A stretch of 64,000 nt of DNA from NCBI GenBank assembly GCA_015061365.1, contig SUWS01000006.1, positions 1-64,000 of the forward strand, read 5' to 3'. The DNA is from Lentimicrobiaceae bacterium. GTDB taxonomy: Bacteria; Bacteroidota; Bacteroidia; Bacteroidales; F082. Numbering within the stretch: position 1 is the first letter of the stretch; every line of letters starts with the position of its first letter. The position numbers and the translations under genes are program-made. The notes beneath the pieces were generated by a model. It saw only the letters and a program-made list of their open reading frames with translations. It searched no databases and was not told the DNA's origin. Below, one piece after another: positions 18,211 to 28,275 of the stretch.

Positions 18211-19885
18211 TTTCGTTTCCAACCATATCGGTCACAATGACTTTCAAGTCGTTGTGACCTTTTTTTATGAGGTCATCAATCTGATATATCAATAATTTCT
18301 TTTTAGGATCATAATCAGCAAGTGCCCATTCGCCATTGATCAGCATCTCATATTTGTTTATGCCAGTTTCTTTGTCGTCAATTTCAACTCTCAACGACCA
18401 ATTCTCGGTAATAGAAGAATTACTTTTGAAATTCACAGGTTTTATGGATGGTTTTATGCTGTCTTTAGCGATAAGATAAGTTCCTAAGGTATTGGTTTTC
18501 GCCTCTATAAAATCGTCAGCATATTCGTTTCCTAAAAAAATATATTCACCTTTTGTATTAATCGTTGCAATATAAAGGGAACTATCATTAATATATTCAC
18601 TTTTAAGTTTCAGACGAATATTAATTTTCTTATGCAACGGTATTTCTTCAGTACCAAGTCTGTATGCAAAAATTGAATATGTATCTGTAATTGTATCAAT
18701 ACGTTCAGCCTTGATTGCGACATCATCATAAAATGCTGTTTGAGGAATATCCACTTCAAAACCATCAAGATTAATATTCCCGGCTTCTCCGTCATATATC
18801 CTGTAAAAGGAACGAGGCAAGATCGGTTTTTCTTCTAAATCAACAGATCCGCTACCAACCAAGGTAAAGTTCAATACAGATTTGTTATTGTTATAATCCT
18901 TGACCACATACTTCATTTTAATCGTATCATATTCATTTACATTGACAACTCCATTTGTTGTCTTATATAAGTTATTAAGTTTGTTAAATTTATCTATCTC
19001 AGTCCTTATGTAACGTTCATTATTTCTAATATAATGAGAATAGTCAATCATGCTATTTATGTAACGTGTTTCATCGTAAGAATATTTATCCGAGACTATT
19101 TTGAAAATCAATTCATTATCGGCGAAAAGTTCAATACTATAAATTCCGTTTTTATTTGATGAACCGTCAGCCTGGTCATAAACATTTATACCGAAAGCAA
19201 TATTACCGTTGACTTTAAATTCCGGATTTTCAATATGATATTTATTATCTTGCGAGACGACTTTTAGATAAATCGCACTATCAGCATTATTGACGACAGA
19301 ATTTTCCAAAGGATAAATCGCCAATCCTTTGATACAAGGCTTTTTGGTATCTTTAATTTTAAGACCGAAATACATCGGATTGACAGGTTCCTGGGTCTTT
19401 GTATAACGTATCTCGTAATGAAGATGAGGCCCGCCAGAACTTCCGCTATTACCGGTAAGTCCAAGATAATCACCTTTTTTTATAGGAAATTTATTCTTGT
19501 CAAGAATTATGTTTTGTGAAAATGATTTATCATCATATTGTTTTCCTCTTACATAGTCTGTTATTGTCTTGTTAAATTTCGACAGATGTGCATACACAGA
19601 AGTAAATCCGTCATTATGAGTTATATAAATTACTTTGCCATAACCGTAAGGTGAGACTCCTATCCTACTCACGTAACCATCGGCGACGGCGAAAACTTCC
19701 TTTCCTTCAACACCTTGAGTTCTGATGTCGACACCTGCATGAAAAGCGTTGCTGCGTAATTCGCCAAAAGTGGCAGATAATGACACAGGTATCTTAACCG
19801 GATTTGGATATTGAGGAAATGACTCTTTCTGCGATAATAATAAATTATAAGACAAGATAAATATAATCAATAATATATACTTCAT
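18182..19885 (-). CDS. M23 family metallopeptidase (LytM/peptidase_M23)
   Basis: 567 aa; HAGVDIRTQGVEGKEVFAVADGYVSRIGVSPYGYGKVIYITHNDGFTSVYAHL...GLTGNSGSSGGPHLHYEIR. Confidence 0.92.
   Translation of the reverse strand: MKYILLIIFILSYNLLLSQKESFPQYPNPVKIPVSLSATFGELRSNAFHAGVDIRTQGVEGKEVFAVADGYVSRIGVSPYGYGKVIYITHNDGFTSVYAHLSKFNKTITDYVRGKQYDDKSFSQNIILDKNKFPIKKGDYLGLTGNSGSSGGPHLHYEIRYTKTQEPVNPMYFGLKIKDTKKPCIKGLAIYPLENSVVNNADSAIYLKVVSQDNKYHIENPEFKVNGNIAFGINVYDQADGSSNKNGIYSIELFADNELIFKIVSDKYSYDETRYINSMIDYSHYIRNNERYIRTEIDKFNKLNNLYKTTNGVVNVNEYDTIKMKYVVKDYNNNKSVLNFTLVGSGSVDLEEKPILPRSFYRIYDGEAGNINLDGFEVDIPQTAFYDDVAIKAERIDTITDTYSIFAYRLGTEEIPLHKKINIRLKLKSEYINDSSLYIATINTKGEYIFLGNEYADDFIEAKTNTLGTYLIAKDSIKPSIKPVNFKSNSSITENWSLRVEIDDKETGINKYEMLINGEWALADYDPKKKLLIYQIDDLIKKGHNDLKVIVTDMVGNETIYETSLQR
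18230..18266 (+). terminator. Intrinsic terminator for the 16738..18210 gene, located inside the convergent M23 CDS
   Basis: GGTCACAA-t-GACTT-tca-AGTC-g-TTGTGACC followed by TTTTTTT. Confidence 0.8.
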
Positions 19886-19959
19886 AATAGCACTAATAGT
19901 TTCTTTCGCAAAGTTAGAAAATAATGTTCTTTAATCACTTCTAAGACTACTATTTTTTT

Positions 19960-19967
19960 TATCTTTG
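19960..19967 (+). promoter_or_regulatory. Bacteroidetes -7 promoter motif (TATCTTTG)
   Basis: TAnnTTTG upstream of CDS 19984. Confidence 0.45.
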
Positions 19968-19983
19968 CATAAATATTATCTAA

Positions 19984-21909
19984 ATGTTAAAAAACAAGGA
20001 AATCAATCTGTGGAAAGTAATTGCTATTCGACTAAGTATAGTCTTGGTTCTTCTGTCGCTGAGTAGATGGCTTCTGTATATTTTTAACATCAACAGTTTC
20101 AATAATCTAACTACCAATGAATTAATCAGGCTATATCTTGTAGGTTTCAGATTTGACATCTATACACTTATAATCTTCAACATTCCGCTGATCATATTCT
20201 ATACAATTCCATTTAAGATAAAGTATAATACTATATACAAAAAAATCATTGACATTCTTTTTGTTATAACAAACTCAACGGCAATCGCCCTTAATCTTAT
20301 CGACGTGATATATTATAGGTATCTCGACAAGAGAATGAGTTCGGAGTTGTTTACATTCCTTAAAGGAAGTGATGAAAATCAGGGTAGCCTTGTTTTAAAT
20401 TTTATTAGTGATTTCTGGTTTATGTTCGTGATTTTCTTTGTATTCTTGTTTGTAATCATTCTCATCACAAAAAGAACTAAACTCAAGGAAAGTCATTATC
20501 TTAATAATAAGACGTGGTATATACGTCAGAGCGCAGGCTTCATAGTTATCGTCGCACTATCGATACTCGGGATAAGAGGCGGGTTCCAACTTAAGCCTAT
20601 AAACCTCACTACAGCAACAGATTATACCTCACCTAAAAATATACCTTTAGTCATAAACACTCCATTCAGCATTTGCATGAGCTCGACATCATCAGCATTA
20701 GAAAAAATTGATTTCTTCGAAGATGATACTATCGACTCGATATATTCTCCTATACACTACAATTTTAAACACAACAGATTCATAAAGAAAGAGACGACGA
20801 ACAGTAATATTGTTATGATAATACTTGAAAGTTTTGGACAGGAGATGATAGGATATTACAATCAAGGATACGACAAAAGTCTGACTCCGTTTTTAGATTC
20901 ACTGCTTAACGAAAGTCTTACCTTCGACGGTATGGCTAATGGGCGACGTTCCATTGAAGCGCTTCCATCCATATTCTGCGGACTGCCATCTCTCATGTCA
21001 ACAGATTATCCGTCATCGAGATATGCCATTAATAGATTAGACGGATTCGGAACTATTCTTAAGGAAAAAGGATATAAGACAGCGTTTTTCCACGGAGGCA
21101 ACAACGGCACGATGAGCTTTAATTCTACTTCTAAATCAAGCGGTTTCGATGATTATTACGGACGAGACGAATATGATAACGACAATGATTTCGACGGCAC
21201 TTGGGGAATATATGATAATCCGTTCTTACAATATACAGCTTCCACTTTAAATCAATATGACGAACCTTTCGCAGCCGTCATCTTTACATTATCATCACAT
21301 CATCCTTATTCATTACCAGAAGATTACATAATCAATGATTCAGATGCCAATACACCTTTTGAAAATACGGTACGTTATGTTGACGATGCATTAAGAGATT
21401 TTTTCAATACTGTCTCAAATTACGATTGGTTCGACAATACTATATTCGTGATGACAGCAGACCACGTAAATCCGGAACATAAGTTTGAGACATACAAGAA
21501 TATGAGAGGTTCCTATCGTATTCCGCTCGCTTTTTATGCGCCTCAAATTATTGAAAGTTATAACATTGATGAGATAGCACAACATATCGATTTAGGAGTT
21601 TCAATATTAAGCATATTGAATATCAATGACACTATTTTAAGTTTCGGGAGGAATTTGTTTGACAGCATAGGAGAACCTTCATTTATGAGTTTTTCGAACA
21701 ATGTTTATCAGTATTCGGACGGGAAACATTTCATGCAATCGGACGGCGATGAGATCAAAAGAATTTTTAAGAATAGTGACAAGAATCTTTCCAAGAATAT
21801 ATATAAGAACAACGCTGACGATTGGAGAACTTTGGACACTGAATTTAAAGCAAGATTACAGCAATATAACAACAGAATGATAAACAATCAATTATATTAC
21901 ACAGAATGA
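19984..21909 (+). CDS. LTA synthase-like sulfatase family membrane protein
   Basis: 641 aa; N-terminal TM helices; NIVMIILESFGQEMIGYYNQGYDKSLTPFLDSL; FAAVIFTLSSHHPY; VMTADH. Confidence 0.88.
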   Translation: MLKNKEINLWKVIAIRLSIVLVLLSLSRWLLYIFNINSFNNLTTNELIRLYLVGFRFDIYTLIIFNIPLIIFYTIPFKIKYNTIYKKIIDILFVITNSTAIALNLIDVIYYRYLDKRMSSELFTFLKGSDENQGSLVLNFISDFWFMFVIFFVFLFVIILITKRTKLKESHYLNNKTWYIRQSAGFIVIVALSILGIRGGFQLKPINLTTATDYTSPKNIPLVINTPFSICMSSTSSALEKIDFFEDDTIDSIYSPIHYNFKHNRFIKKETTNSNIVMIILESFGQEMIGYYNQGYDKSLTPFLDSLLNESLTFDGMANGRRSIEALPSIFCGLPSLMSTDYPSSRYAINRLDGFGTILKEKGYKTAFFHGGNNGTMSFNSTSKSSGFDDYYGRDEYDNDNDFDGTWGIYDNPFLQYTASTLNQYDEPFAAVIFTLSSHHPYSLPEDYIINDSDANTPFENTVRYVDDALRDFFNTVSNYDWFDNTIFVMTADHVNPEHKFETYKNMRGSYRIPLAFYAPQIIESYNIDEIAQHIDLGVSILSILNINDTILSFGRNLFDSIGEPSFMSFSNNVYQYSDGKHFMQSDGDEIKRIFKNSDKNLSKNIYKNNADDWRTLDTEFKARLQQYNNRMINNQLYYTE

Positions 21910-22793
21910 AAAAGAAAATTATTTTTATTGTTAATCCGATATCAGGACATCACAACAAGAATCATTTTCCGAATCTTGTGGAATCCTCTATTGACAAAAA
22001 CAAATATGACTATACTATTGTTTTTACTGAGTACGCTAACCACGCTACGGAATTAACGATGAAAGCAATAGAAGACGGATATGAATATATAGCTGCTGTC
22101 GGCGGTGACGGAACTATAAACGAAGTCGCTAAATGTATGATTGGCAAGGAACAGACACTTGTCATAATTCCATTTGGTTCCGGCAACGGTCTTGCCCGCC
22201 ATTTAGGACTTCCTTTCAAGGTAGAGAAACTGATTAAGGATGTGATAAATAACGGCAAGAAATATAAGATTGACACCGCGACTATGAACGGCGTACCTTT
22301 CATCAGTTTGGCGGGAATTGGTTTTGACGCGATGATAGCTGATTATTTCGCTAAAGACGAGAACAGAGGTTTTCTCACTTACGCTAAGTTGATTACAGAA
22401 AAATATCCGAACTACAGACAAAAAGAATATACACTTATAATGGACGATAAAACGACAATAGAATGCAAGCCTTTCTTTGTAACATTCGCCAACTCAAGTC
22501 AATTCGGTTATAATGCTGAAATATCTCCTAAGGCAAGTGTTCAAGATGGACTTCTTGACGTATGTATATTCAAGAAACCAAACATCCTTGAAGTTCCTAT
22601 TGTTGCAACATACTTCTTAGCAAAACAAATAGACAAAAGTAATTTCATCGACATTTATAAGGCAAAAAAAATCCAGGTCTTCCGCAAGGTTGATGAAGTC
22701 GCTAACGTCGACGGAGAACCCGTAGAAATGAGCAAAGATATTATTGTAGAGATTAAACCTCTGAGTCTTAACATTCTATTACAAAACAACTGA
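21906..22793 (+). CDS. Diacylglycerol kinase family (YegS/BmrU-like lipid kinase)
   Basis: 295 aa; FIVNPISGHHNKN, AAVGGDGTINEVAKCM, IIPFGSGNGLARHLGLP. Confidence 0.93.
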   Translation: MKKKIIFIVNPISGHHNKNHFPNLVESSIDKNKYDYTIVFTEYANHATELTMKAIEDGYEYIAAVGGDGTINEVAKCMIGKEQTLVIIPFGSGNGLARHLGLPFKVEKLIKDVINNGKKYKIDTATMNGVPFISLAGIGFDAMIADYFAKDENRGFLTYAKLITEKYPNYRQKEYTLIMDDKTTIECKPFFVTFANSSQFGYNAEISPKASVQDGLLDVCIFKKPNILEVPIVATYFLAKQIDKSNFIDIYKAKKIQVFRKVDEVANVDGEPVEMSKDIIVEIKPLSLNILLQNN

Positions 22794-22795
22794 CT

Positions 22796-24076
22796 ATGTT
22801 CGCAAAATACATTCATTTCTTTAAAAATATATTGTCAAAGATAGGATTAAACGACAACATATCTAATTTCATAGCTGAAGCTATAAGTTTTGTCACTTTG
22901 ATATTAGTGACCATTTTAATATATTATGCTGTTGTATATATAATTAGAAAAACGCTTAACGCATTTATCGAAAAAACTCCCTCGAAGCGTGACGACATAT
23001 TACTTAAGAACAAGGTCTTCAAACGATTATGTCTTCTTATTCCGGCATACCTGATAAGGTATTTTGTAGCAACGGCACTTCCATCCTACCCAGTCGTCAC
23101 ATCGACAATCATTCTTTTCACAAAAATTTACGAGGTATTTATCTACAGCCAGGTCTTGGATGCGATATTAACCACGCTTAACGATATTTACGACACATAC
23201 GAAGTCTCTAAAAGCAAACCTATTAAAGGTTTTATACAAGTGTTAAAGATCATAATCTATATTATATGTTTCCTCTTGATTGTCGCAATACTAACAAACA
23301 AACAACTTTCTAACATATTAATAGGTTTAGGTACGCTATCTGCTGTATTGATGTTAGTTTTTAAAGACCCGATATTAGGTTTTGTCGGTGGACTACAGTT
23401 GACTATCAACGATATGCTACGTATTGGCGACTGGATCGTTATGGAGAAAAGCAAGGCTGACGGAGAAGTCTTGGAAATTGGATTAACGACAGTAAAGGTA
23501 CAGAATTGGGATATGACAATCACCACGATACCGACATACACCTTGATTTCCGACTCATTTACCAACTGGCGCGGAATGGCAAACTCGGGCGGTCGTCGTA
23601 TAGCACGTTCTTTTGTGATAGATGTAGATACAATAAGGTTCTGCACTCCAGAAATGTTGGAACGTTATAAGAAATTCCAATTAGTAACAAAATACATAAT
23701 CGAAAAAGAAAAAGAAGTTGAAGAATATAATAAGACAAACAATATAGATGACTCCAACTTAGTCAACGGCAGACGACAGACTAACATCGGTATTTTTAGA
23801 GCTTACCTGACAGAATATTTAGCGAACAATCCATATATCAATAAGGACATGACATTTATGGTCAGACAATTAGCTCCTACTGAACACGGCGTCCCGATGC
23901 AGATATACGCTTTCAGTTCAAACAAGGAATGGATAAAATATGAAAACATTCAGAGCGACATCTTCGACCATGTGTTTGCAGTTGTTCCTATGTTCGACTT
24001 GAAGATTTATCAGAAACCATCGAGCAACACATTGGAGAATATAAACAATAGCGAAAATATTGAGGTGATTTTATAA
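22796..24076 (+). CDS. MscS family mechanosensitive ion channel
   Basis: 426 aa; LVFKDPILGFVGGLQLTINDMLRIGDWIVMEKSKADGEVLEIGLTTVKVQNWDMTITTIPTY. Confidence 0.92.
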   Translation: MFAKYIHFFKNILSKIGLNDNISNFIAEAISFVTLILVTILIYYAVVYIIRKTLNAFIEKTPSKRDDILLKNKVFKRLCLLIPAYLIRYFVATALPSYPVVTSTIILFTKIYEVFIYSQVLDAILTTLNDIYDTYEVSKSKPIKGFIQVLKIIIYIICFLLIVAILTNKQLSNILIGLGTLSAVLMLVFKDPILGFVGGLQLTINDMLRIGDWIVMEKSKADGEVLEIGLTTVKVQNWDMTITTIPTYTLISDSFTNWRGMANSGGRRIARSFVIDVDTIRFCTPEMLERYKKFQLVTKYIIEKEKEVEEYNKTNNIDDSNLVNGRRQTNIGIFRAYLTEYLANNPYINKDMTFMVRQLAPTEHGVPMQIYAFSSNKEWIKYENIQSDIFDHVFAVVPMFDLKIYQKPSSNTLENINNSENIEVIL

Positions 24077-24139
24077 ATCATTCGAAGACGATATATAGGA
24101 AACACCATTTTAGACTATTGCTTTTATCACTCAACAAAC

Positions 24140-24275
24140 ATAAATAAAGGCTGCTATTTGGGTGATAGCAGCCTATTTAGTTAAAAAATAATTCATTAAA
24201 CATTAAATCTTTAGGCGTAAACCTAACTTATGGCAAATAATGAAGAAAAGGGAGGACTTCATTATTTCTTTTAGA
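24140..24275 (-). ncRNA. Candidate small RNA with a C-rich apical loop (UCCUCCCUUUU)
   Basis: Three consecutive inverted repeats: AATAATGAAG/CTTCATTATT (24236-24266), TTAGG/CCTAA (24211-24226), AGGCTGCTAT/ATAGCAGCCT (24148-24174); - strand TATCTTTG at 24281-24288. Confidence 0.35.
24148..24174. terminator. Hairpin terminator between mscS and speA
   Basis: AGGCTGCTAT ttgggtg ATAGCAGCCT, perfect 10-bp stem. Confidence 0.65.
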
Positions 24276-24377
24276 CAATGCAAAGATATTACTAATTAAT
24301 GAGATGAATTATCACTAAATCATGGTATTTTAGACAGATATTCCTAACATAATATTGTGAAAATCGATAGAAATCCC

Positions 24378-24586
24378 TTATATAGGGGACTTCTATAAAT
24401 TGCTTTTCGAAAGATTTATGAATTTATCTTTGAGAAGATTTTTGTTTTTCTCGAAAGAGCATAGCGAGCTATGTGATTGAAAGAAAGACGAAAAGATTCC
24501 AAAGAGAAGCATAAATCTCGAAAAAGTTCATTTTGTGTTAGACAAAATTATTTGATACGTGGAATTTATAGATGTCCCCTTATATA
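24378..24586. mobile_element. MITE-like element with ~24-bp imperfect terminal inverted repeats
   Basis: ttatataggggacttctataaatt (24378-24401) vs aatttatagatgtccccttatata (24563-24586); internal part recurs inverted at 10753-10825 and 39723-39857. Confidence 0.65.
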
Positions 24587-24638
24587 TTTTTTTAGCATTA
24601 GCAGCAATTATCTTATAGCAAATACAATATTTTTTTCT

Positions 24639-24646
24639 TAGATTTG
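24639..24646 (+). promoter_or_regulatory. Bacteroidetes -7 promoter motif (TAGATTTG)
   Basis: TAnnTTTG upstream of speA. Confidence 0.4.
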
Positions 24647-24699
24647 CAGTTTATTTGTTAACTGAACGAGTATTGACTTTTTAATAAAAATTAAGAATT

Positions 24700-26595
24700 A
24701 TGAGAAAATGGCGCATTGAAGATTCAGCGGAACTTTACAACATCAATAATTGGGGAATCAACTATTTCTCGATCAACGACAAAGGTCATATCGTAGTAAC
24801 TCCTCGTGAAGGTTGTGCTTCTGTCGACTTGAGAGAATTGGTCGACGAGCTGCAACTCCGTGATGTCTCCGTACCAATGTTGATACGTTTCCCTGATATT
24901 ATAGACACCCGTATTGAAACAATAGACTCTTGTTTTAAGTCGGCTGCTGAAGAATATGAATACAAAGGAAAGAACTTTATCGTTTTCCCTATCAAAGTCA
25001 ATCAGATGCGACCTGTCGTTGACGAGATCGTAAGTCATGGCAAGAAATTCAATATAGGTCTTGAGGCAGGTTCCAAACCGGAACTTCACGCCATCATAGC
25101 ATCAAATACCGATACCGATTCACTTATTATTTGTAATGGTTATAAAGATGAAAGCTTCATTGAGTTAGCTCTACTCGCGCAGAAGATGGGCAGGACAATA
25201 ATAATAGTAGTGGAGAAACTAAACGAATTGAAACTCATCACACGCGTGGCGAAACGTTTGAAAGTCGTTCCTAATATTGGAGTAAGAATCAAACTCGCGA
25301 GTTCAGGTAGCGGCAAGTGGGAAGACTCCGGTGGCGACGGAAGTAAGTTCGGACTTACCACATCGGAACTCTTGGAAGCTCTCGAATATCTTGAGAAGAA
25401 TAATATGAAAGACTGTCTGCGTCTCGTTCATTATCACATAGGCAGTCAGGTAACTAAAATCAGGAGCATTAAAATCGCGCTTAAAGAAGCTGCTCAGTTT
25501 TACGTTCAGTTACATAAAATGGGGTTCAACATCGAGTTCGTTGATGTCGGAGGCGGATTAGGCGTCGACTATGACGGATCTCGATCAAGCAGCGCGAGCA
25601 GCGTCAACTATAGCATCCAGGAATATGTTAACGACGTGATATTCTCTGTAGCCGATGCCTGCGACAAGAACAATCTCCCCCACCCTAATGTAATCACTGA
25701 ATCGGGACGTGCATTGACGGCACATCACTCGGTGCTGATTTTCGAAGTGCTTGAAACAGCGTCGTTACCAGAATGGGATGATGATGAAGAGATTGCGGAA
25801 GACGACCATGAATTGATTCACGAACTTAACGAAGCGTGGGATAAACTCACAAACAAACAATCCTCAATGTTGGAGACTTGGCACGACGCACAGCAGATCA
25901 GAGAAGAAGCCTTGGATCTGTTCAGCCTCGGACTCTTAGACATCAAGTCGAGAGCCAAAGTAGAACGTCTGTTCTGGTCAATAGCGAGAGAGATAAATCA
26001 GCTGACATCTGAACTCAAACGTATACCTGAAGATTTCAGCAACCTCCCGAAACTATTAGCAGATAAATATTTCTGCAACTTCTCCTTATTCCAGTCCTTG
26101 CCTGATGCCTGGGCTATAGACCAGATCTTCCCGATAATACCGATACACAGATTAGACGAACAACCCAACAGAATGGCGACATTGCAAGACGTGACATGCG
26201 ACTCCGACGGAAAGGTCTCAACATACGTGACAACAAAGAACCAGTCACATACGATGCCTGTTCATAACATGAATTCTAAAGACCCTTATTATATAGGAGT
26301 GTTTTTGGTTGGAGCTTATCAGGAAATTCTTGGCGACTTACACAATCTGTTCGGTGACACCAATGCGGTTCACGTCTCCGTTGACGAGAAAGGTTATTAT
26401 ATCGACCAGATAATAGATGGTGAGACTGTAGCCGAAGTTCTGGAATACGTACAATACAGTCCTAAAAAGTTGGTTAGAACTGTTGAGTCGTGGGTGACGA
26501 GCTGTGTAAAGCAAGGTAAGATCACTGTTGAAGAGGGTAAGGAATTCCTTTCAAACTACCGTTCCGGATTGTATGGATACACTTATTTGGAATAG
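24700..26595 (+). CDS. speA: Biosynthetic arginine decarboxylase
   Basis: 631 aa; FPIKVNQMRPVVDEIVSHGKKFNIGLEAGSKPEL, LVHYHIGSQV, FVDVGGGLGVDYDGS, TESGRALTAHHSV. Confidence 0.97.
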   Translation: MRKWRIEDSAELYNINNWGINYFSINDKGHIVVTPREGCASVDLRELVDELQLRDVSVPMLIRFPDIIDTRIETIDSCFKSAAEEYEYKGKNFIVFPIKVNQMRPVVDEIVSHGKKFNIGLEAGSKPELHAIIASNTDTDSLIICNGYKDESFIELALLAQKMGRTIIIVVEKLNELKLITRVAKRLKVVPNIGVRIKLASSGSGKWEDSGGDGSKFGLTTSELLEALEYLEKNNMKDCLRLVHYHIGSQVTKIRSIKIALKEAAQFYVQLHKMGFNIEFVDVGGGLGVDYDGSRSSSASSVNYSIQEYVNDVIFSVADACDKNNLPHPNVITESGRALTAHHSVLIFEVLETASLPEWDDDEEIAEDDHELIHELNEAWDKLTNKQSSMLETWHDAQQIREEALDLFSLGLLDIKSRAKVERLFWSIAREINQLTSELKRIPEDFSNLPKLLADKYFCNFSLFQSLPDAWAIDQIFPIIPIHRLDEQPNRMATLQDVTCDSDGKVSTYVTTKNQSHTMPVHNMNSKDPYYIGVFLVGAYQEILGDLHNLFGDTNAVHVSVDEKGYYIDQIIDGETVAEVLEYVQYSPKKLVRTVESWVTSCVKQGKITVEEGKEFLSNYRSGLYGYTYLE

Positions 26596-26618
26596 AAATG
26601 ATCACAATGCGATAGAAC

Positions 26619-26652
26619 AAAAAAACGGAGAATCATCATTCTCCGTTTTTCT
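26619..26652. terminator. Bidirectional terminator between convergent speA and lpxD-like genes; overlaps the lpxD-like stop
   Basis: aaaaaacggagaat-catc-attctccgttttt. Confidence 0.8.
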
Positions 26653-27583
26653 TTATCTTAGAAACTAATTCAGGCAGAGCTTTAAGAGTACTTATTTCTC
26701 TCCATTTCTTCCTTGCCTCATCGGCAGGTATTCCGAAGTATGTCATACCTGGTTTTGTATCTTTGTCAACGCCTGTATATGCGAGCACTGTTGTACCTTC
26801 AGCGATGACGAGATCTTTATTCACGGCACCCATTGCCCATATTGATACATTATCCTCCACTCTTGTGACGCCTCCTACTGAAGCATGCGCTCCGAGGAAA
26901 CAATTCTTGCCGAGTTTCGCGTCGTGACCAATCTGAACAAAGTTATCCATTTTAGTTCCTTTACCTACAATAGTATCGCTGGTGACACCTATATCGACGC
27001 AACAACAAGCTCCTATTTCAACATCGTCTTCTATGACGACTCTGCCGCATGATTCAAATTTCACGAAACCATCGGGACGGCGTTGGAAGTAACAAGCATC
27101 ACCACCTATCACGCTGCCAGCTTGAATGATGACATTATCACCAATTACAACATGATTGTATATCGTGACATTAGGATGGATGATACAATTCTTACCAATC
27201 TTAACTTTATCAGCCACAAATGCGCCAGGTTGAATTATCGTACCTTCACCTATCTCAGCTTTTGCGCTTACCATAGACGTTGCCGGTTCGAATCTACGAT
27301 ACGACAATATGAGTTTGTTGAAAGCATCTAAAGGACAATCATGAACAATCAATGCTTTGCCTTCAGGGCATTCTACTTCTTCAGAATTAATAATTATCGT
27401 TGTTGCAAGTGAATTCAGTGCCTTGCTGTAATATTTAGGATGATCCACAAATGTGATGTCACCTGGTTCGACTTCATGAATCTCATTAAGACCAGATATC
27501 ACGAAGTTAGGGTCGCCGATTATCTTTTTAGCTCCAACATAATCGGCAACACATTTAAGCGTGGTGTGTGGATTAATTTTCAT
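26636..27583 (-). CDS. LpxD-like UDP-3-O-(3-hydroxyacyl)glucosamine N-acyltransferase family protein
   Basis: 315 aa; hexapeptide left-handed beta-helix repeats (IGEGTIIQPGAFVADKVKIGKNCIIHPNVTIYNHVVIGDNVIIQAGSVIGGDAC), LpxD-like N-terminus. Confidence 0.85.
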   Translation of the reverse strand: MKINPHTTLKCVADYVGAKKIIGDPNFVISGLNEIHEVEPGDITFVDHPKYYSKALNSLATTIIINSEEVECPEGKALIVHDCPLDAFNKLILSYRRFEPATSMVSAKAEIGEGTIIQPGAFVADKVKIGKNCIIHPNVTIYNHVVIGDNVIIQAGSVIGGDACYFQRRPDGFVKFESCGRVVIEDDVEIGACCCVDIGVTSDTIVGKGTKMDNFVQIGHDAKLGKNCFLGAHASVGGVTRVEDNVSIWAMGAVNKDLVIAEGTTVLAYTGVDKDTKPGMTYFGIPADEARKKWREISTLKALPELVSKIKKNGE

Positions 27584-27596
27584 ATTAATCTTAAAA

Positions 27597-28160
27597 TTAT
27601 TTTACTCTTTCAGTATATTCGCCTGTACGAGTGTCGATTCTGATTTTGTCGCCTGTATTGATGAACAAAGGAACTCTAACTGTTGCGCCTGTTTCAACAG
27701 TAGCGTCTTTCATAGCGTTTGTTGCTGTATTGCCTTTTTCACCTGGTTCTGTATATGTAACTTCCAAAACAGTCTTGATAGGCAACTCGGCGAAGAGAAC
27801 CGATTCTGTTGATGTATCAAATACAACATCGCAGACGTCACTTTCTTTAAGGAAGTCTACACCTGTAATTAATTCTCTGTTAAGAGGAATTTGTTCATAA
27901 TCTTCTTGGTTCATGAAGATGAAGTCATCACCTTCTTTGTAAAGATATTGATATTGACGGCGTTCAACGCGTACGTCTTCTAACTTTTCACTGATGTCGA
28001 AACGATGTTCTAATGTACGTCCGTCAACGATACTTTTCAATGTAACACGCATGAAAGTATTACCCTTACCTGGTTTTACGTGTTGGAAATCAACGCAGAA
28101 ATAAAGTTTTCCGTTGAAACGGATACATGTTCCTTTTTTAATGTCTTGTGAGTTAATCAT
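27597..28160 (-). CDS. efp: Elongation factor P
   Basis: 187 aa; KGTCIRFNGKLYFCVDFQHVKPGKGNTFMRVTLKSIVDGRTLEHRF. Confidence 0.96.
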   Translation of the reverse strand: MINSQDIKKGTCIRFNGKLYFCVDFQHVKPGKGNTFMRVTLKSIVDGRTLEHRFDISEKLEDVRVERRQYQYLYKEGDDFIFMNQEDYEQIPLNRELITGVDFLKESDVCDVVFDTSTESVLFAELPIKTVLEVTYTEPGEKGNTATNAMKDATVETGATVRVPLFINTGDKIRIDTRTGEYTERVK

Positions 28161-28275
28161 ATAATCTAATGTAAAATGTTAATAATCTTTAAGTAATATT
28201 TATACTATAAACATATATTTTATTACGAGGCACAAAAATACAAAAAAAAAGCATTGAAACAAACATTTTCAACAC

